A stretch of DNA of 64,000 nucleotides from contig JAHEET010000006.1 of assembly GCA_024640565.1 (NCBI GenBank), positions 186,001-250,000 of the forward strand. The letters are read 5' to 3'. Position 1 is the stretch's first letter; the number at the start of each line of letters is the position of its first letter. The position numbers and the translations under genes are program-made. This DNA is from Flavobacteriaceae bacterium. GTDB taxonomy: Bacteria; Bacteroidota; Bacteroidia; Flavobacteriales; Flavobacteriaceae. Under the pieces are notes generated by a model. That model saw only the letters and a list, made by a program, of their open reading frames with translations, did not search any database and was not told the origin of the DNA. Positions 15,900 to 24,591 of this stretch are shown one piece after another.

Positions 15900-17595
15900 T
15901 TCAATACTGTTTTTTGATGCAACTACTAAACTTATAAATCCACAAGACGAGTGTTTTATAGGTGAAAATACTCGCGAATTAATTATCAATGGAGATGCTT
16001 TAATTGATGAGGTGTTGACTACAATTATTAACGATAATTTACTAGAAGAAGAATACACTAATATAATTTTGCCTGCTTGTTTTGGGGCTATTTTATCAAA
16101 TTTTATTGGTTTAAGACTTGCAACACAAATTAGATGCACACCTGGAGTAAATCAAACATCAAATATATTTTTGTATTCATTTACAGGGATTCAAGATTAT
16201 TTTAATAATGAGTGTTTTAATATATTAAAAACGGCTGGTGTATCACTAATAGACTATGATATCCAGAAGATTCTAAATTGTTTTAATAAACAACAAAGAT
16301 TTCTTAAATCCAATAATCTAAAACAACAAGTCAGTAATTTAAAACTTGATGTTCCATTAAATTATGCAGATAGCCATAGTGTTGCCAATGAGTGGGCTAT
16401 TTACAGGTGGGCAAATGCATTAAATACTGCTGACGATCAAATTTTGAAGATTGAAACTAAACTTGAAAATGACTTGTATTTTAAATACCTTAAAGTAATA
16501 AATCCTGTTAATGAACTAGAAGAAATTAACCTTAAGAAATTAAAACTAAATTTTACTGGTGATCCAAAAGTATTATATATAGATGATGAAGCAGAGAAAG
16601 GTTGGTGGGAAATTTTTTGTAAAATATTAGATGATGAAAATGAAATTTCCTTTTCACATTTAGATGATGAGTTTAATCAAAAAGACCAAAATGAAATTAT
16701 TGATATCTCTTTTAAAAAAGTTATTGAAGAAAAAATAGATATTGTGATATTAGACCTTAGACTTCACAAAGAAGACTTTGATAATAAACCAATCGATGAA
16801 ATAACTGGTTTTAAAATTTTAGAAAAAATCAAGAATCATAATAAAGGAATTCAGGTAATTATTTTTTCTGCAACAAATAAAATATGGAATTTACAGGCTT
16901 TACAAAACGCAGGAGCAGATGGTTTCATTATAAAAGAATCACCAAATAACAACTACGAACCTGGTTTTACAAAACAATCAATTGAAAAAATGGTACTAAA
17001 AGTAGATGAATGTCTTGATATGATTTTTTTGAAAGATGTTTATAATCACATGAAGCGTGTTAAGAAACATTTACAAAATGTTTCAAATAATACTGGGGAA
17101 TATGGTTTAGAAGAGGGTTTGGTGAAGATGAAATTTAAAAATGAAATTTCGATTCAACTAGATATTATCTATGATTGTTTAAGTAGACCTTCAATAAATA
17201 TTTCTAGCGATGTCAAAGACGAAAATAGCTATTTGAATCTTTCATTCATTTCAATTTTTAAAATTATTGAACTGATTAATGATTATTTCACAGATGAGAC
17301 AGGTAATAGATTAAAATCTAATTCTAAAAATATTCAGAGATACAATCACCAAACTCGTCAATTTGTGAAAATTGCAAAAGATAAATATCCAACAACAAGA
17401 GATAAAATTAATTCTATTATACATTTTGAACTTAATACCACACTGGAAACATACACGCATAAATTAAATAAGTTTATTAATATTAGAAATAATATTATAC
17501 ATCCAAATACTCTTAACGATTATAAAAAAACCACCAAGCAGGATAATGTTTCATTTTTAAGTCTATTAAGTGATTTGATAATGAATGTCCGATAA
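15892..17595 (+). CDS. Retron-operon protein with receiver domain and C-terminal HEPN-type motif
   Basis: 567 residues in three parts. Residues 1-220 are an unfamiliar domain (motifs IILPACFG, NFIGLRLATQIRC, YADSHSVANEWAIYRWA). Residues 226-350 are an intact receiver domain: acidic pair D231-D232 in KVLYIDDE, phospho-acceptor D288 in IVILDLR, Ser326 in IIFSAT and Lys348 in FIIKES. Residues about 380-567 are all-helical and end with INIRNNIIHP, matching the RxxxxH signature of HEPN ribonucleases (R532, H537). A plausible reading is a receiver controlling a HEPN RNase effector. It overlaps the preceding gene by 8 bases and leads into the PLD gene after 5. Confidence 0.65.
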   Translation: MNSSILFFDATTKLINPQDECFIGENTRELIINGDALIDEVLTTIINDNLLEEEYTNIILPACFGAILSNFIGLRLATQIRCTPGVNQTSNIFLYSFTGIQDYFNNECFNILKTAGVSLIDYDIQKILNCFNKQQRFLKSNNLKQQVSNLKLDVPLNYADSHSVANEWAIYRWANALNTADDQILKIETKLENDLYFKYLKVINPVNELEEINLKKLKLNFTGDPKVLYIDDEAEKGWWEIFCKILDDENEISFSHLDDEFNQKDQNEIIDISFKKVIEEKIDIVILDLRLHKEDFDNKPIDEITGFKILEKIKNHNKGIQVIIFSATNKIWNLQALQNAGADGFIIKESPNNNYEPGFTKQSIEKMVLKVDECLDMIFLKDVYNHMKRVKKHLQNVSNNTGEYGLEEGLVKMKFKNEISIQLDIIYDCLSRPSINISSDVKDENSYLNLSFISIFKIIELINDYFTDETGNRLKSNSKNIQRYNHQTRQFVKIAKDKYPTTRDKINSIIHFELNTTLETYTHKLNKFINIRNNIIHPNTLNDYKKTTKQDNVSFLSLLSDLIMNVR

Positions 17596-17600
17596 CAGTT

Positions 17601-18581
17601 ATGATTCAATCACATTTTAAAAATATTAGAGCAGAGTTGCTAGAGAGGCTTAAGGAGGCAAATAAAGAGATTATAATTGCTGTTTATTGGTTCACAAACC
17701 ATGAGTTATTTGATGCTTTAGTAGCTAAACTTCAAAAAGGGGTTAATATTCATTTAATAATCCACAACGATTTCATTAATAATAGAGAAAGTGGTTTGCC
17801 TTTCCAGGAGTTTATTGATAATGGCGGCAAATTTTATTTTTCAGATGGCAATAATCCAATGCACAATAAATTTTGCATCATTGATCAAAAAATATTGATT
17901 AACGGCTCTTATAATTGGACCTATTTTGCAGAAGAAAAAAACAGAGAGAATATATTAGTTATTAAAAATGAAAATGAAGTTATTTCCTCTTTTTCAGATG
18001 AATTTAAAAGACTAGTGAGTTTAGCCATTCCACTTGATAGAATTGAACATATTTCTAAATTTGAAATTGGTCTAAATGATGAATTAAATCAAAAAGAATA
18101 TCTAGCTCAGGATTTATTATATAAAGCCAGTAATATACCCAGTAAACACTCAGTAAAACAAGCATTTGATTTAGTGCCTGATAATATTGCAGTTCAACAA
18201 CTAGCAGACAAATTAAATTTAATTACAAAAAAAGTATTGAAATTTAATGTTGGTTTGAGTATTGAATATAACAATATAAAATACTTAGCTAAAAAAGGAG
18301 ACAAAATACCATCATCTTTCACCACTATAGTTCGTACTAGTAGAAATAATCAAACCAAGAGCAAAACAGATATTGTTTATGGAATGCATGCAAAGGCAAA
18401 TATGAATAAAAAATTAATTGATTTTGAATTCGATGGTATTCCAGCTCTTCCAAAGGGAGAGGCAGAGATAAAATTTACTTTTTCTATTGATAAAGAGGGC
18501 AGTGCAATTATTGAACAATTATGTCTAGCAAATGGTGAAAGATTAATTAAGCGGGTAACAGAGTTGAACCTTGTTGATTAA
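17601..18581 (+). CDS. PLD-family nuclease fused to an Hsp70 substrate-binding-like domain
   Basis: 326 residues. Residues 5-140 are a single-HKD phospholipase-D-type nuclease with H88-x-K90-x4-D95 (MHNKFCIID), followed by NGSYNWT; such single-motif enzymes act as dimers on DNA or RNA. Residues about 215-320 resemble the beta substrate-binding domain of DnaK: KKGDKIPSSF in the place of the Hsp70 RNTxIP strand, RNNQTKSKTDIVYG for the DNQ segment, and FDGIPALPKGEAEI for the GIPPAPRG turn, then TFSIDKEG. No Hsp70 ATPase domain is present. The fusion suggests a nuclease guided or restrained by peptide binding. Last gene of the retron operon. Confidence 0.75.
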   Translation: MIQSHFKNIRAELLERLKEANKEIIIAVYWFTNHELFDALVAKLQKGVNIHLIIHNDFINNRESGLPFQEFIDNGGKFYFSDGNNPMHNKFCIIDQKILINGSYNWTYFAEEKNRENILVIKNENEVISSFSDEFKRLVSLAIPLDRIEHISKFEIGLNDELNQKEYLAQDLLYKASNIPSKHSVKQAFDLVPDNIAVQQLADKLNLITKKVLKFNVGLSIEYNNIKYLAKKGDKIPSSFTTIVRTSRNNQTKSKTDIVYGMHAKANMNKKLIDFEFDGIPALPKGEAEIKFTFSIDKEGSAIIEQLCLANGERLIKRVTELNLVD

Positions 18582-18584
18582 GAG

Positions 18585-18881
18585 ATGAGTCTTATTGAAA
18601 ATGCATTTAAACATTTAGAGAATTTCCGTCAATCCTACATAAACAGTAGCATTGAGGATAAAACAAAACTAATTAGTTCGATATTCCCAGAAAAAATAGA
18701 ATTTGACGGAATAAAATGTCGAACTCCTAGAATCAATGATGTGTTGAGGTATATCTTGCAGATAGACAAGGAGTTACCGGCAAATAAAAAGGGACAAATC
18801 TCAAAAAATTTGAGTTTGTCCCCTTTAGTACTGAAGGCGGGACTTGAACCCGCACGGCCATTACTGACCACTGGATTTTAA
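18585..18881 (+). pseudogene. C-terminal stub of a serine recombinase, running into tRNA-Leu
   Basis: The first 75 codons match the C-terminal end of large Bacteroidetes serine recombinases (SSIEDKTKLISSIFPEKI, then CRTPRINDVL, then NKKGQ...LSPL). The catalytic N-terminal and the DNA-binding domains are missing. The last codons are the antisense of tRNA-Leu (GLEPARP from the T-loop), typical of elements integrated at a tRNA 3' end. The start 3 bases after the PLD stop suggests the cassette was joined to what remained of an integration gene. It is not expected to be functional. Confidence 0.65.
18791..18823 (-). terminator. Terminator of the tRNA cluster
   Basis: Arms GGGACAAATCTCAAA and TTTGAGTTTGTCCC pair almost perfectly with one bulged base. 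On the minus strand the stem is followed by TTTTTATTTG, so it terminates the Asn-Gly-Leu tRNA transcript. It lies inside the recombinase remnant. Confidence 0.8.
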
Positions 18882-18914
18882 GTCCAGCGTGTCTACCAAT
18901 TCCACCACTTCAGC
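18829..18914 (-). tRNA. tRNA-Leu (anticodon TAA)
   Basis: Minus strand, 86 bases with a long variable arm, acceptor GCTGAAG pairing with CTTCAGT, anticodon loop CTTAAAA and T-loop GGTTCAAGTC. No encoded CCA. Its 3' end is the likely integration site of the island to the left. Confidence 0.93.
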
Positions 18915-18932
18915 ATTGGTAATTTAAAATAG

Positions 18933-19004
18933 AGCGAAAGACGGGATTTGAACCCGCGACCCTCACCTTGGCAAGGTGATGCTCTACCCCTGAGCTACTT
19001 TCGC
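18933..19004 (-). tRNA. tRNA-Gly (anticodon GCC)
   Basis: Minus strand, acceptor GCGAAAG/CTTTCGC, anticodon loop with GCC, T-loop GGTTCAAATC, no encoded CCA. Second gene of the cluster. Confidence 0.95.
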
Positions 19005-19048
19005 AGTCATTATTTATTAGAACTTAAGCAGTAATTGCTTGAAATTTG

Positions 19049-19122
19049 CTCCTCCTTTAGGACTCGAACCTAAGACCCTCTGATTAACAGTCAGATGCTC
19101 TAACCAACTGAGCTAAGGAGGA
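19049..19122 (-). tRNA. tRNA-Asn (anticodon GTT)
   Basis: Minus strand, acceptor TCCTCCT/AGGAGGA, anticodon loop CTGTTAA, T-loop GGTTCGAGTC. First gene of the cluster, nearest its promoter. Confidence 0.95.
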
Positions 19123-19151
19123 GTTTGCCTCACATTCGTGATTAGCGAGTG

Positions 19152-19181
19152 CAAATATATATCTTTTTGGAGTATCACCAA
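19152..19181 (-). promoter_or_regulatory. Promoter of the tRNA cluster
   Basis: On the minus strand TTGG (19181-19178) is followed after 18 bases by TATATTTG (19159-19152), matching the Bacteroidetes -33/-7 pair. It lies 30 bases before tRNA-Asn. Confidence 0.7.
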
Positions 19182-19256
19182 ATGTTTTGAATAAAAATAT
19201 TTATTTATTTTACACTTTAATAGAAGAAAAAAAAGCAGCATTTATTACAAATATTG

Positions 19257-19264
19257 TATTTTTG
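19257..19264 (+). promoter_or_regulatory. -7 promoter box of sucA
   Basis: TATTTTTG (TAnnTTTG) 40 bases before the sucA ATG at 19304. It supports that start over the longer frame that begins at 19187, which would be upstream of the promoter. Confidence 0.55.
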
Positions 19265-19303
19265 TGTTTTGAATTTGCTTACACAAAAAGCACAAACTAT
19301 TCT

Positions 19304-22045
19304 ATGGACAAATTTTCGTTCTTAAACGCAGCACATACTGGCTTTATCGCCGACTTATACGATCAATATCTAGAAAATCCAGACACGGTGGAACCGAGTT
19401 GGAGAAGTTTTTTTCAAGGCTATGATTTAGCCAACGAAAACTACAGTCTAAAGGACTCTGAAACGGAAACAATTTCTAGTGAGATTCCAGAAGAAGTAAA
19501 GAAAGAATTTTTAGTTATCGACTTAATCAACGGATACCGATCCCGTGGACATTTATTCACAAAAACAAATCCTGTTAGAGAGCGAAGACAATACCAACCC
19601 ACTTTAGAAATCGAGAATTTTGGGCTGTCAGAAGGAGATTTACAAAAAGAATTTTCTGCAGGTGCTATTTTAGGATTGGGAAAATCCAAATTGGCCGTCA
19701 TCATACAACACTTAAAAAGTATTTATTGCGATTCTATTGGTGTTGAGTATACCTATATGCGGAATCCCGAAAAATTAAAATGGTGGCAAAATCGTTTGAA
19801 TAAAAACGACAACCATCCTGATTATTCTGTAGACGCAAAAAAATACATTCTCTCCAAATTAAATCATGCGGTGACCTTTGAAAACTTTTTGCAGACTAAA
19901 TATGTGGGCCAAAAACGTTTTTCACTAGAAGGTGGAGAGACTTTAATACCGGGAATTAGTGTTGCGCTAAGAGATGCATCCGAAAAATTTGGTGTGGAAG
20001 AATGTGTACTAGGTATGGCGCACAGAGGGCGTTTAAATACCTTAGTAAATATCTTTAAAAAACCTGTTCGTGAGTTGTTTAGCGAATTTGAAGGAAAAGA
20101 TTTTGAGGATGAAAATATAGATGGTGATGTTAAATACCACTTAGGGCTTACCCTTAGTAAAACCTACAGAGACGGAAAAAAAATTAAAATGAACTTGGTT
20201 CCAAACCCATCACATTTAGAAACGGTTGCAGCGGTAGCGGAAGGGATTACAAGAGCAAAAATAGATCGAAAATACAACGGAGATTCGAGCAAAATACTCC
20301 CAATTGTTATTCATGGAGATGCTGCAATAGCAGGGCAAGGAATTGCTTATGAAATTACGCAAATGTCCAAATTAAACGGCTACAAAACCGGGGGAACCAT
20401 TCATATTGTAGTCAACAACCAAGTTGGTTTTACCACCAACTATTTGGATGCACGTTCAAGTACTTATTGTACAGATGTAGCGAAAGTAACCTTGTCTCCC
20501 GTTTTACATGTGAATGCAGATGATGCAGAAGCAGTTTGTCATGCTATGGAAATGGCTTTGGAATTTCGAATGAAATTTAAAACTGATGTTTTTATTGATC
20601 TCTTAGGATATAGAAAATACGGTCATAATGAAGGAGATGAACCTCGTTTTACACAACCAAAACTGTACAAAGCAATAGCTAAACACCAGAATCCAAGAGA
20701 TCTTTATGCTGCACAATTGCTTAAAGAGGGGACTATCAGCAATACTTATTTAGAGGAAATCACGTCTGAATTTAAAAATATGCTTTCCTCGGAATTCGAC
20801 AAATCGAAAGAAGACAGCACCTCGAAAGTAAAAGAGTTTATGCAATCTACTTGGAAAGGGTATGCGCGCAAGCAATTAAAATCCATGCTAGAAGTTGTGG
20901 ATACAACCTACGAAGTAGGAAAGCTAAAGCAGATTGCAAAAGTAGTATCTACGGTTCCTGAAAAAGTACAATTTGTTCGAAAGGCAACACGTATTTTACA
21001 GGGAAGAGCAAAAATGACCTTTGAAACAAACACCTTGGATTGGGGGATGGCTGAAAATCTTGCCTACGGAAGTTTAATGGAGGAAGGTTTTAATGTTCGT
21101 ATTTCTGGACAAGATGTAGAAAGAGGAACTTTTTCTCACCGACATGCGATCCTACGTGATGAAATCACCGAAGAAAGAATCAACTTATTAAACACAAATC
21201 CCAAGAACAAAGGTAAAATGACGATTTACAACTCGTTGTTATCTGAATACGGTGTTTTAGGGTTTGACTATGGATATGCTATGGCAAATCCAAATACACT
21301 CACAATTTGGGAAGCACAATTTGGAGATTTCTCTAATGGCGCTCAAATAATGTTTGACCAGTACATTTCTGCTGCTGAAGACAAATGGAAATTACAAAAC
21401 GGAATTGTTGTTTTACTTCCTCATGGGTATGAAGGACAGGGTTCTGAACATTCTTCTGCAAGAATAGAACGGTATTTACAATTGTGTGCGATAGACAATA
21501 TGACGGTGGCGAACTGCACGACACCTGCTAACTTTTATCATTTACTAAGAAGGCAAATGAAACGGGATTATAGAAAACCGTTAATTGTCTTCACCCCCAA
21601 GAGTTTATTGCGTCATCCAAAAGCAGTAAATACCATTGAAGAATTGGCAACTGGTGAATTCCAAGAAGTTATTGATGATACGATCCACCCAGAAAAAGTA
21701 ACAAAAGTGGTCTTTTGTATGGGGAAATTCTACTATGATTTATTGGCAGAACGTGAAATTTTAGAACGAGAAGATATTGCTCTGGTGAGAATAGAACAAC
21801 TTTTCCCGCTTCATCTAGAGAAATTACAAAAAGCCATCGATCGATACCCAAACGCAAAAGATTATGTTTGGGCGCAAGAAGAACCAAGAAACATGGGGGC
21901 GTGGAGTTACCTGTTGGAACGTTTTGATTTGGTAAGATTGAACGTTTGCTCGCGTAAATACTATGCAGTCCCTGCTGCAGGTTCAAGTACACGATTTAAA
22001 AAACGTCACAAAGCCGTTATCGATAGTGTTTTTAGTAGTGAATAA
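19304..22045 (+). CDS. sucA: 2-Oxoglutarate dehydrogenase E1 component
   Basis: It decarboxylates 2-oxoglutarate with thiamine diphosphate in the TCA cycle. I start at 19304 (913 residues) because MDKFSFLNAAHTGFIADLY is the typical N-terminus and a -7 box precedes it. The usual signposts are present: VLGMAHRGRLN, the TPP/metal region GDAAIAGQG, and VEQLFPL-like (RIEQLFPLHLEKL) near the end. The lipoyltransferase partner sucB is 150 bases downstream. Length is normal. Confidence 0.96.
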   Translation: MDKFSFLNAAHTGFIADLYDQYLENPDTVEPSWRSFFQGYDLANENYSLKDSETETISSEIPEEVKKEFLVIDLINGYRSRGHLFTKTNPVRERRQYQPTLEIENFGLSEGDLQKEFSAGAILGLGKSKLAVIIQHLKSIYCDSIGVEYTYMRNPEKLKWWQNRLNKNDNHPDYSVDAKKYILSKLNHAVTFENFLQTKYVGQKRFSLEGGETLIPGISVALRDASEKFGVEECVLGMAHRGRLNTLVNIFKKPVRELFSEFEGKDFEDENIDGDVKYHLGLTLSKTYRDGKKIKMNLVPNPSHLETVAAVAEGITRAKIDRKYNGDSSKILPIVIHGDAAIAGQGIAYEITQMSKLNGYKTGGTIHIVVNNQVGFTTNYLDARSSTYCTDVAKVTLSPVLHVNADDAEAVCHAMEMALEFRMKFKTDVFIDLLGYRKYGHNEGDEPRFTQPKLYKAIAKHQNPRDLYAAQLLKEGTISNTYLEEITSEFKNMLSSEFDKSKEDSTSKVKEFMQSTWKGYARKQLKSMLEVVDTTYEVGKLKQIAKVVSTVPEKVQFVRKATRILQGRAKMTFETNTLDWGMAENLAYGSLMEEGFNVRISGQDVERGTFSHRHAILRDEITEERINLLNTNPKNKGKMTIYNSLLSEYGVLGFDYGYAMANPNTLTIWEAQFGDFSNGAQIMFDQYISAAEDKWKLQNGIVVLLPHGYEGQGSEHSSARIERYLQLCAIDNMTVANCTTPANFYHLLRRQMKRDYRKPLIVFTPKSLLRHPKAVNTIEELATGEFQEVIDDTIHPEKVTKVVFCMGKFYYDLLAEREILEREDIALVRIEQLFPLHLEKLQKAIDRYPNAKDYVWAQEEPRNMGAWSYLLERFDLVRLNVCSRKYYAVPAAGSSTRFKKRHKAVIDSVFSSE

Positions 22046-22061
22046 GTGCGTTAAGGATTGA

Positions 22062-22142
22062 AACAGCATCCTTTTTAATTTTGACGATCAAGGAAAAAAA
22101 TTAAAAAGATACCGTGGAAAGCCTGTAAAAACGCCCAAATTA
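22062..22142 (+). pseudogene. Orphan C-terminal coding fragment between sucA and sucB
   Basis: A stop-bounded frame without a start reads SILFNFDDQGKKLKRYRG and ends KTPKL before a TAA. It looks like the tail of a basic protein. It could equally be chance; I do not recognise the source. Confidence 0.25.
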
Positions 22143-22162
22143 TAAAAAGTAAAATAATTAAA

Positions 22163-22178
22163 TGCTGATTTTTCAGCA
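22163..22178. other. Perfect small hairpin before sucB
   Basis: TGCTGA-TTTT-TCAGCA ends 18 bases before the sucB ATG. It could affect processing or translation of sucB. No T-run follows, so it is not a terminator. Confidence 0.35.
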
Positions 22179-22196
22179 CAAGTAAAATAAGAAACC

Positions 22197-23411
22197 ATGA
22201 GTGTTTTAGAAATGAAAGTTCCGTCTCCGGGAGAATCAATTACAGAAGTTGAAATTGCCGCTTGGTTAGTTGAGGATGGAGATTATGTTGAAAAAGATCA
22301 ACCGATTGCAGAAGTAGATTCTGACAAAGCTACCTTAGAATTGCCGGCAGAAGAAAGTGGTATTATCACTTTAAAAGCGGAAGAAGGCGATGCTGTTAAT
22401 GTGGGTGAAGTAGTTTGCTTGATTGATATGAGTGCGGCAAAACCTGCTAGTGATGCTCCTAAAGCTCCAGCTACACCGCAACCCGAAGAAGTAAAAGCAG
22501 CGGTAAAAGAGGCGCCCAAAACAGCTACTTATGCTACTGGAACCGCTTCTCCAGCTGCGAAGAAAGTATTGGCAGAAAAAGGCATGGTTGCTGCAGCAGT
22601 AAAAGGAACCGGAAAAGATGGACGCATTACCAAAGAAGATGCTGTAAAAGCAGTACCTTCTATGGGAACGCAACCTGCAAATGGTGCTCGAGGTACGGAG
22701 CGTAAAAAAATGTCAATGTTGCGTAGAAAAGTTGCCGAGCGCCTGGTAGCTGTAAAAAGTGAAACGGCAATGCTAACCACCTTTAACGAGGTAAACATGC
22801 AACCTATTTTTGATTTACGAACGCAATACAAAGAGGCTTTTAAAGCAAAGCATGGTGTTGGATTGGGCTTTATGTCTTTCTTTACACTGGCAGTTGTGAG
22901 AGCCTTGGAAATGTATCCTGATGTAAATTCTATGATTGATGGAAACTTCCAAATAAAACATGATTTTCAAGATATTTCAATTGCTGTTTCTGGTCCAAAA
23001 GGATTGATGGTTCCGGTAATTAGAAATGCGGAAGGACTCTCTTTTAGAGGCGTAGAAAGCGAAGTAAAACGCTTGGCTTTAAGAGCAAGAGATGGACAAA
23101 TTACAGTTGATGAAATGACGGGTGGAACTTTTACAATCACCAATGGTGGTGTTTTTGGTTCGATGCTGTCCACGCCTATTATAAACCCTCCACAAAGTGG
23201 AATTTTAGGAATGCACAATATTGTCAACAGACCGATGGCGGTTAATGGTGAAGTGGTTATTCAACCGATTATGTATGTTGCGTTGTCCTATGATCACAGA
23301 ATTGTTGATGGTAGAGAATCTGTTGGGTTTTTAGTAGCGGTAAAAGAAGCGTTGGAAAATCCTGTGGAATTGTTAATGAATAACAATCCAACAAAAGCGT
23401 TGGAAATGTAG
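22197..23411 (+). CDS. sucB: Dihydrolipoyl succinyltransferase (2-oxoglutarate dehydrogenase E2)
   Basis: 404 residues. The lipoyl domain (1-80) carries the lipoylated Lys44 in DSDKATLEL. An Ala/Pro linker follows, then the E1/E3-binding domain (about 116-155, [24 protein letters not shown]), and a catalytic domain ending in the active-site [10 protein letters not shown]. It transfers the succinyl group to CoA inside the TCA-cycle complex with SucA. Downstream a terminator closes the unit. Confidence 0.97.
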   Translation: MSVLEMKVPSPGESITEVEIAAWLVEDGDYVEKDQPIAEVDSDKATLELPAEESGIITLKAEEGDAVNVGEVVCLIDMSAAKPASDAPKAPATPQPEEVKAAVKEAPKTATYATGTASPAAKKVLAEKGMVAAAVKGTGKDGRITKEDAVKAVPSMGTQPANGARGTERKKMSMLRRKVAERLVAVKSETAMLTTFNEVNMQPIFDLRTQYKEAFKAKHGVGLGFMSFFTLAVVRALEMYPDVNSMIDGNFQIKHDFQDISIAVSGPKGLMVPVIRNAEGLSFRGVESEVKRLALRARDGQITVDEMTGGTFTITNGGVFGSMLSTPIINPPQSGILGMHNIVNRPMAVNGEVVIQPIMYVALSYDHRIVDGRESVGFLVAVKEALENPVELLMNNNPTKALEM

Positions 23412-23434
23412 GCAACCATGTTGCCCAATACTTA

Positions 23435-23468
23435 TAAAAAATCCTGAACGTGAAGCTCAGGATTTTTT
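23435..23468 (+). terminator. Terminator after sucB
   Basis: AATCCTGA and TCAGGATT arms with a 9-base loop, followed by a T-run. It starts 24 bases after the sucB stop. Confidence 0.85.
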
Positions 23469-23533
23469 ATTTTAGATATCCTTTAAAATTGAAATCCTAT
23501 TCAATAGGGCCCCAATTTACACTGCAATTACAC

Positions 23534-23541
23534 TATCTTTG
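23534..23541 (+). promoter_or_regulatory. -7 promoter box of the dus gene
   Basis: TATCTTTG 16 bases before the ATG at 23558. It explains why the frame upstream (open from 23450 through the terminator) is not coding. Confidence 0.6.
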
Positions 23542-23557
23542 CCCACGAAATACAACG

Positions 23558-24502
23558 ATGGCTCCTATATTACTTTCCTCCCCATTACAGGGTTTTACAG
23601 ATTTTAGATTCCGCAATGCATTCCACCATTGCTTTGGAGGTATTGATACGTTTTATGCACCTTATATTCGCTTGAATGGAAAATTGAAAATCAAGCAATC
23701 GTATCAGAATGACTTACAGTTGGAGCATAATGCTACTTTAGAAGTCATCCCACAAGTAATGACCAACGATCCAGACGAATTTTTATTTGTAGTAAAATAT
23801 GTTCAGGAATTAGGCTACAAGGAATTGAATTGGAATTTGGGATGCCCTTACCCGATGGTTACTAAATCTGGAATGGGTTCGGGTCTAATTTGCAATCCAA
23901 GTAGAATAAACGAAGTTCTTCACAAAGCACACAATGAAACGGATATTTTGGTTTCCTTGAAAATGCGAATGGGCTATGAAAATGCACAGGAAATTTTAGC
24001 GACTTTTCCAATTTTGGACAGATACCCTCTCAAAAATATTGCCATTCATGCTCGTATTGGGAAGCAACTCTATAAGGGTCCTGTAGACTTAGATGCATTT
24101 GAAAAATGCATCAGCAGTACCCAACACAAGCTCTATTACAACGGAGACATTACCAGTGTAGCCGCTTTTAAAAAGATCCAAGAACGTTTTCCAAGCATCG
24201 ATCATTTTATGATTGGTAGGGGGTTGATTGCAGATCCATTTTTGCCACAGATGATCAAAGATGGTACCACAGAATATCCAAAAGATCGTTGGAAGATATT
24301 CTCAGAATTTCACGATACCATTTACAATCAATACGACGAATACCTCTCGGGACCTACTCCAATAAAAATGAAAATGTTGGGCTTTTGGGAATTCTTCTCT
24401 CAGTCGTTTCCCAACCCAAAAAAAACTTACAAAACCATTAAAAAAGCAGGAAATCCGAAAAAATACCAACAGGCTGTAGCTGGGATTTTAAAGCAGGTTT
24501 AA
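23558..24502 (+). CDS. tRNA-dihydrouridine synthase
   Basis: 314 residues from the ATG at 23558, chosen because of the promoter box 16 bases upstream. It reduces uridines in tRNA D-loops using FMN. The N-terminus LLSSPLQGFTDFRFRN and the active-site Cys in NWNLGCPYPMV identify the Dus family; the FMN-binding phosphate region IGRGLIADPF is intact. Which positions it modifies (DusA, B or C type) cannot be told. Confidence 0.92.
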   Translation: MAPILLSSPLQGFTDFRFRNAFHHCFGGIDTFYAPYIRLNGKLKIKQSYQNDLQLEHNATLEVIPQVMTNDPDEFLFVVKYVQELGYKELNWNLGCPYPMVTKSGMGSGLICNPSRINEVLHKAHNETDILVSLKMRMGYENAQEILATFPILDRYPLKNIAIHARIGKQLYKGPVDLDAFEKCISSTQHKLYYNGDITSVAAFKKIQERFPSIDHFMIGRGLIADPFLPQMIKDGTTEYPKDRWKIFSEFHDTIYNQYDEYLSGPTPIKMKMLGFWEFFSQSFPNPKKTYKTIKKAGNPKKYQQAVAGILKQV

Positions 24503-24591
24503 ATTTAAAAACAGGTGAAAAGCTCCAACAAAAATGAAGACAATTTTCAGTAAATACTAATTAATTATTTACCTTGCTTAAAAAAGTGCAA

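Noticed and set aside
19187..19303. Longer sucA start at 19187
   Set aside because: The extra 39 codons cover the promoter box at 19257, are not family-like, and the conserved N-terminus begins at 19304.
23450..23557. Longer dus start at 23450
   Set aside because: It would begin inside the sucB terminator and before the dus promoter box; the family N-terminus begins at 23558.
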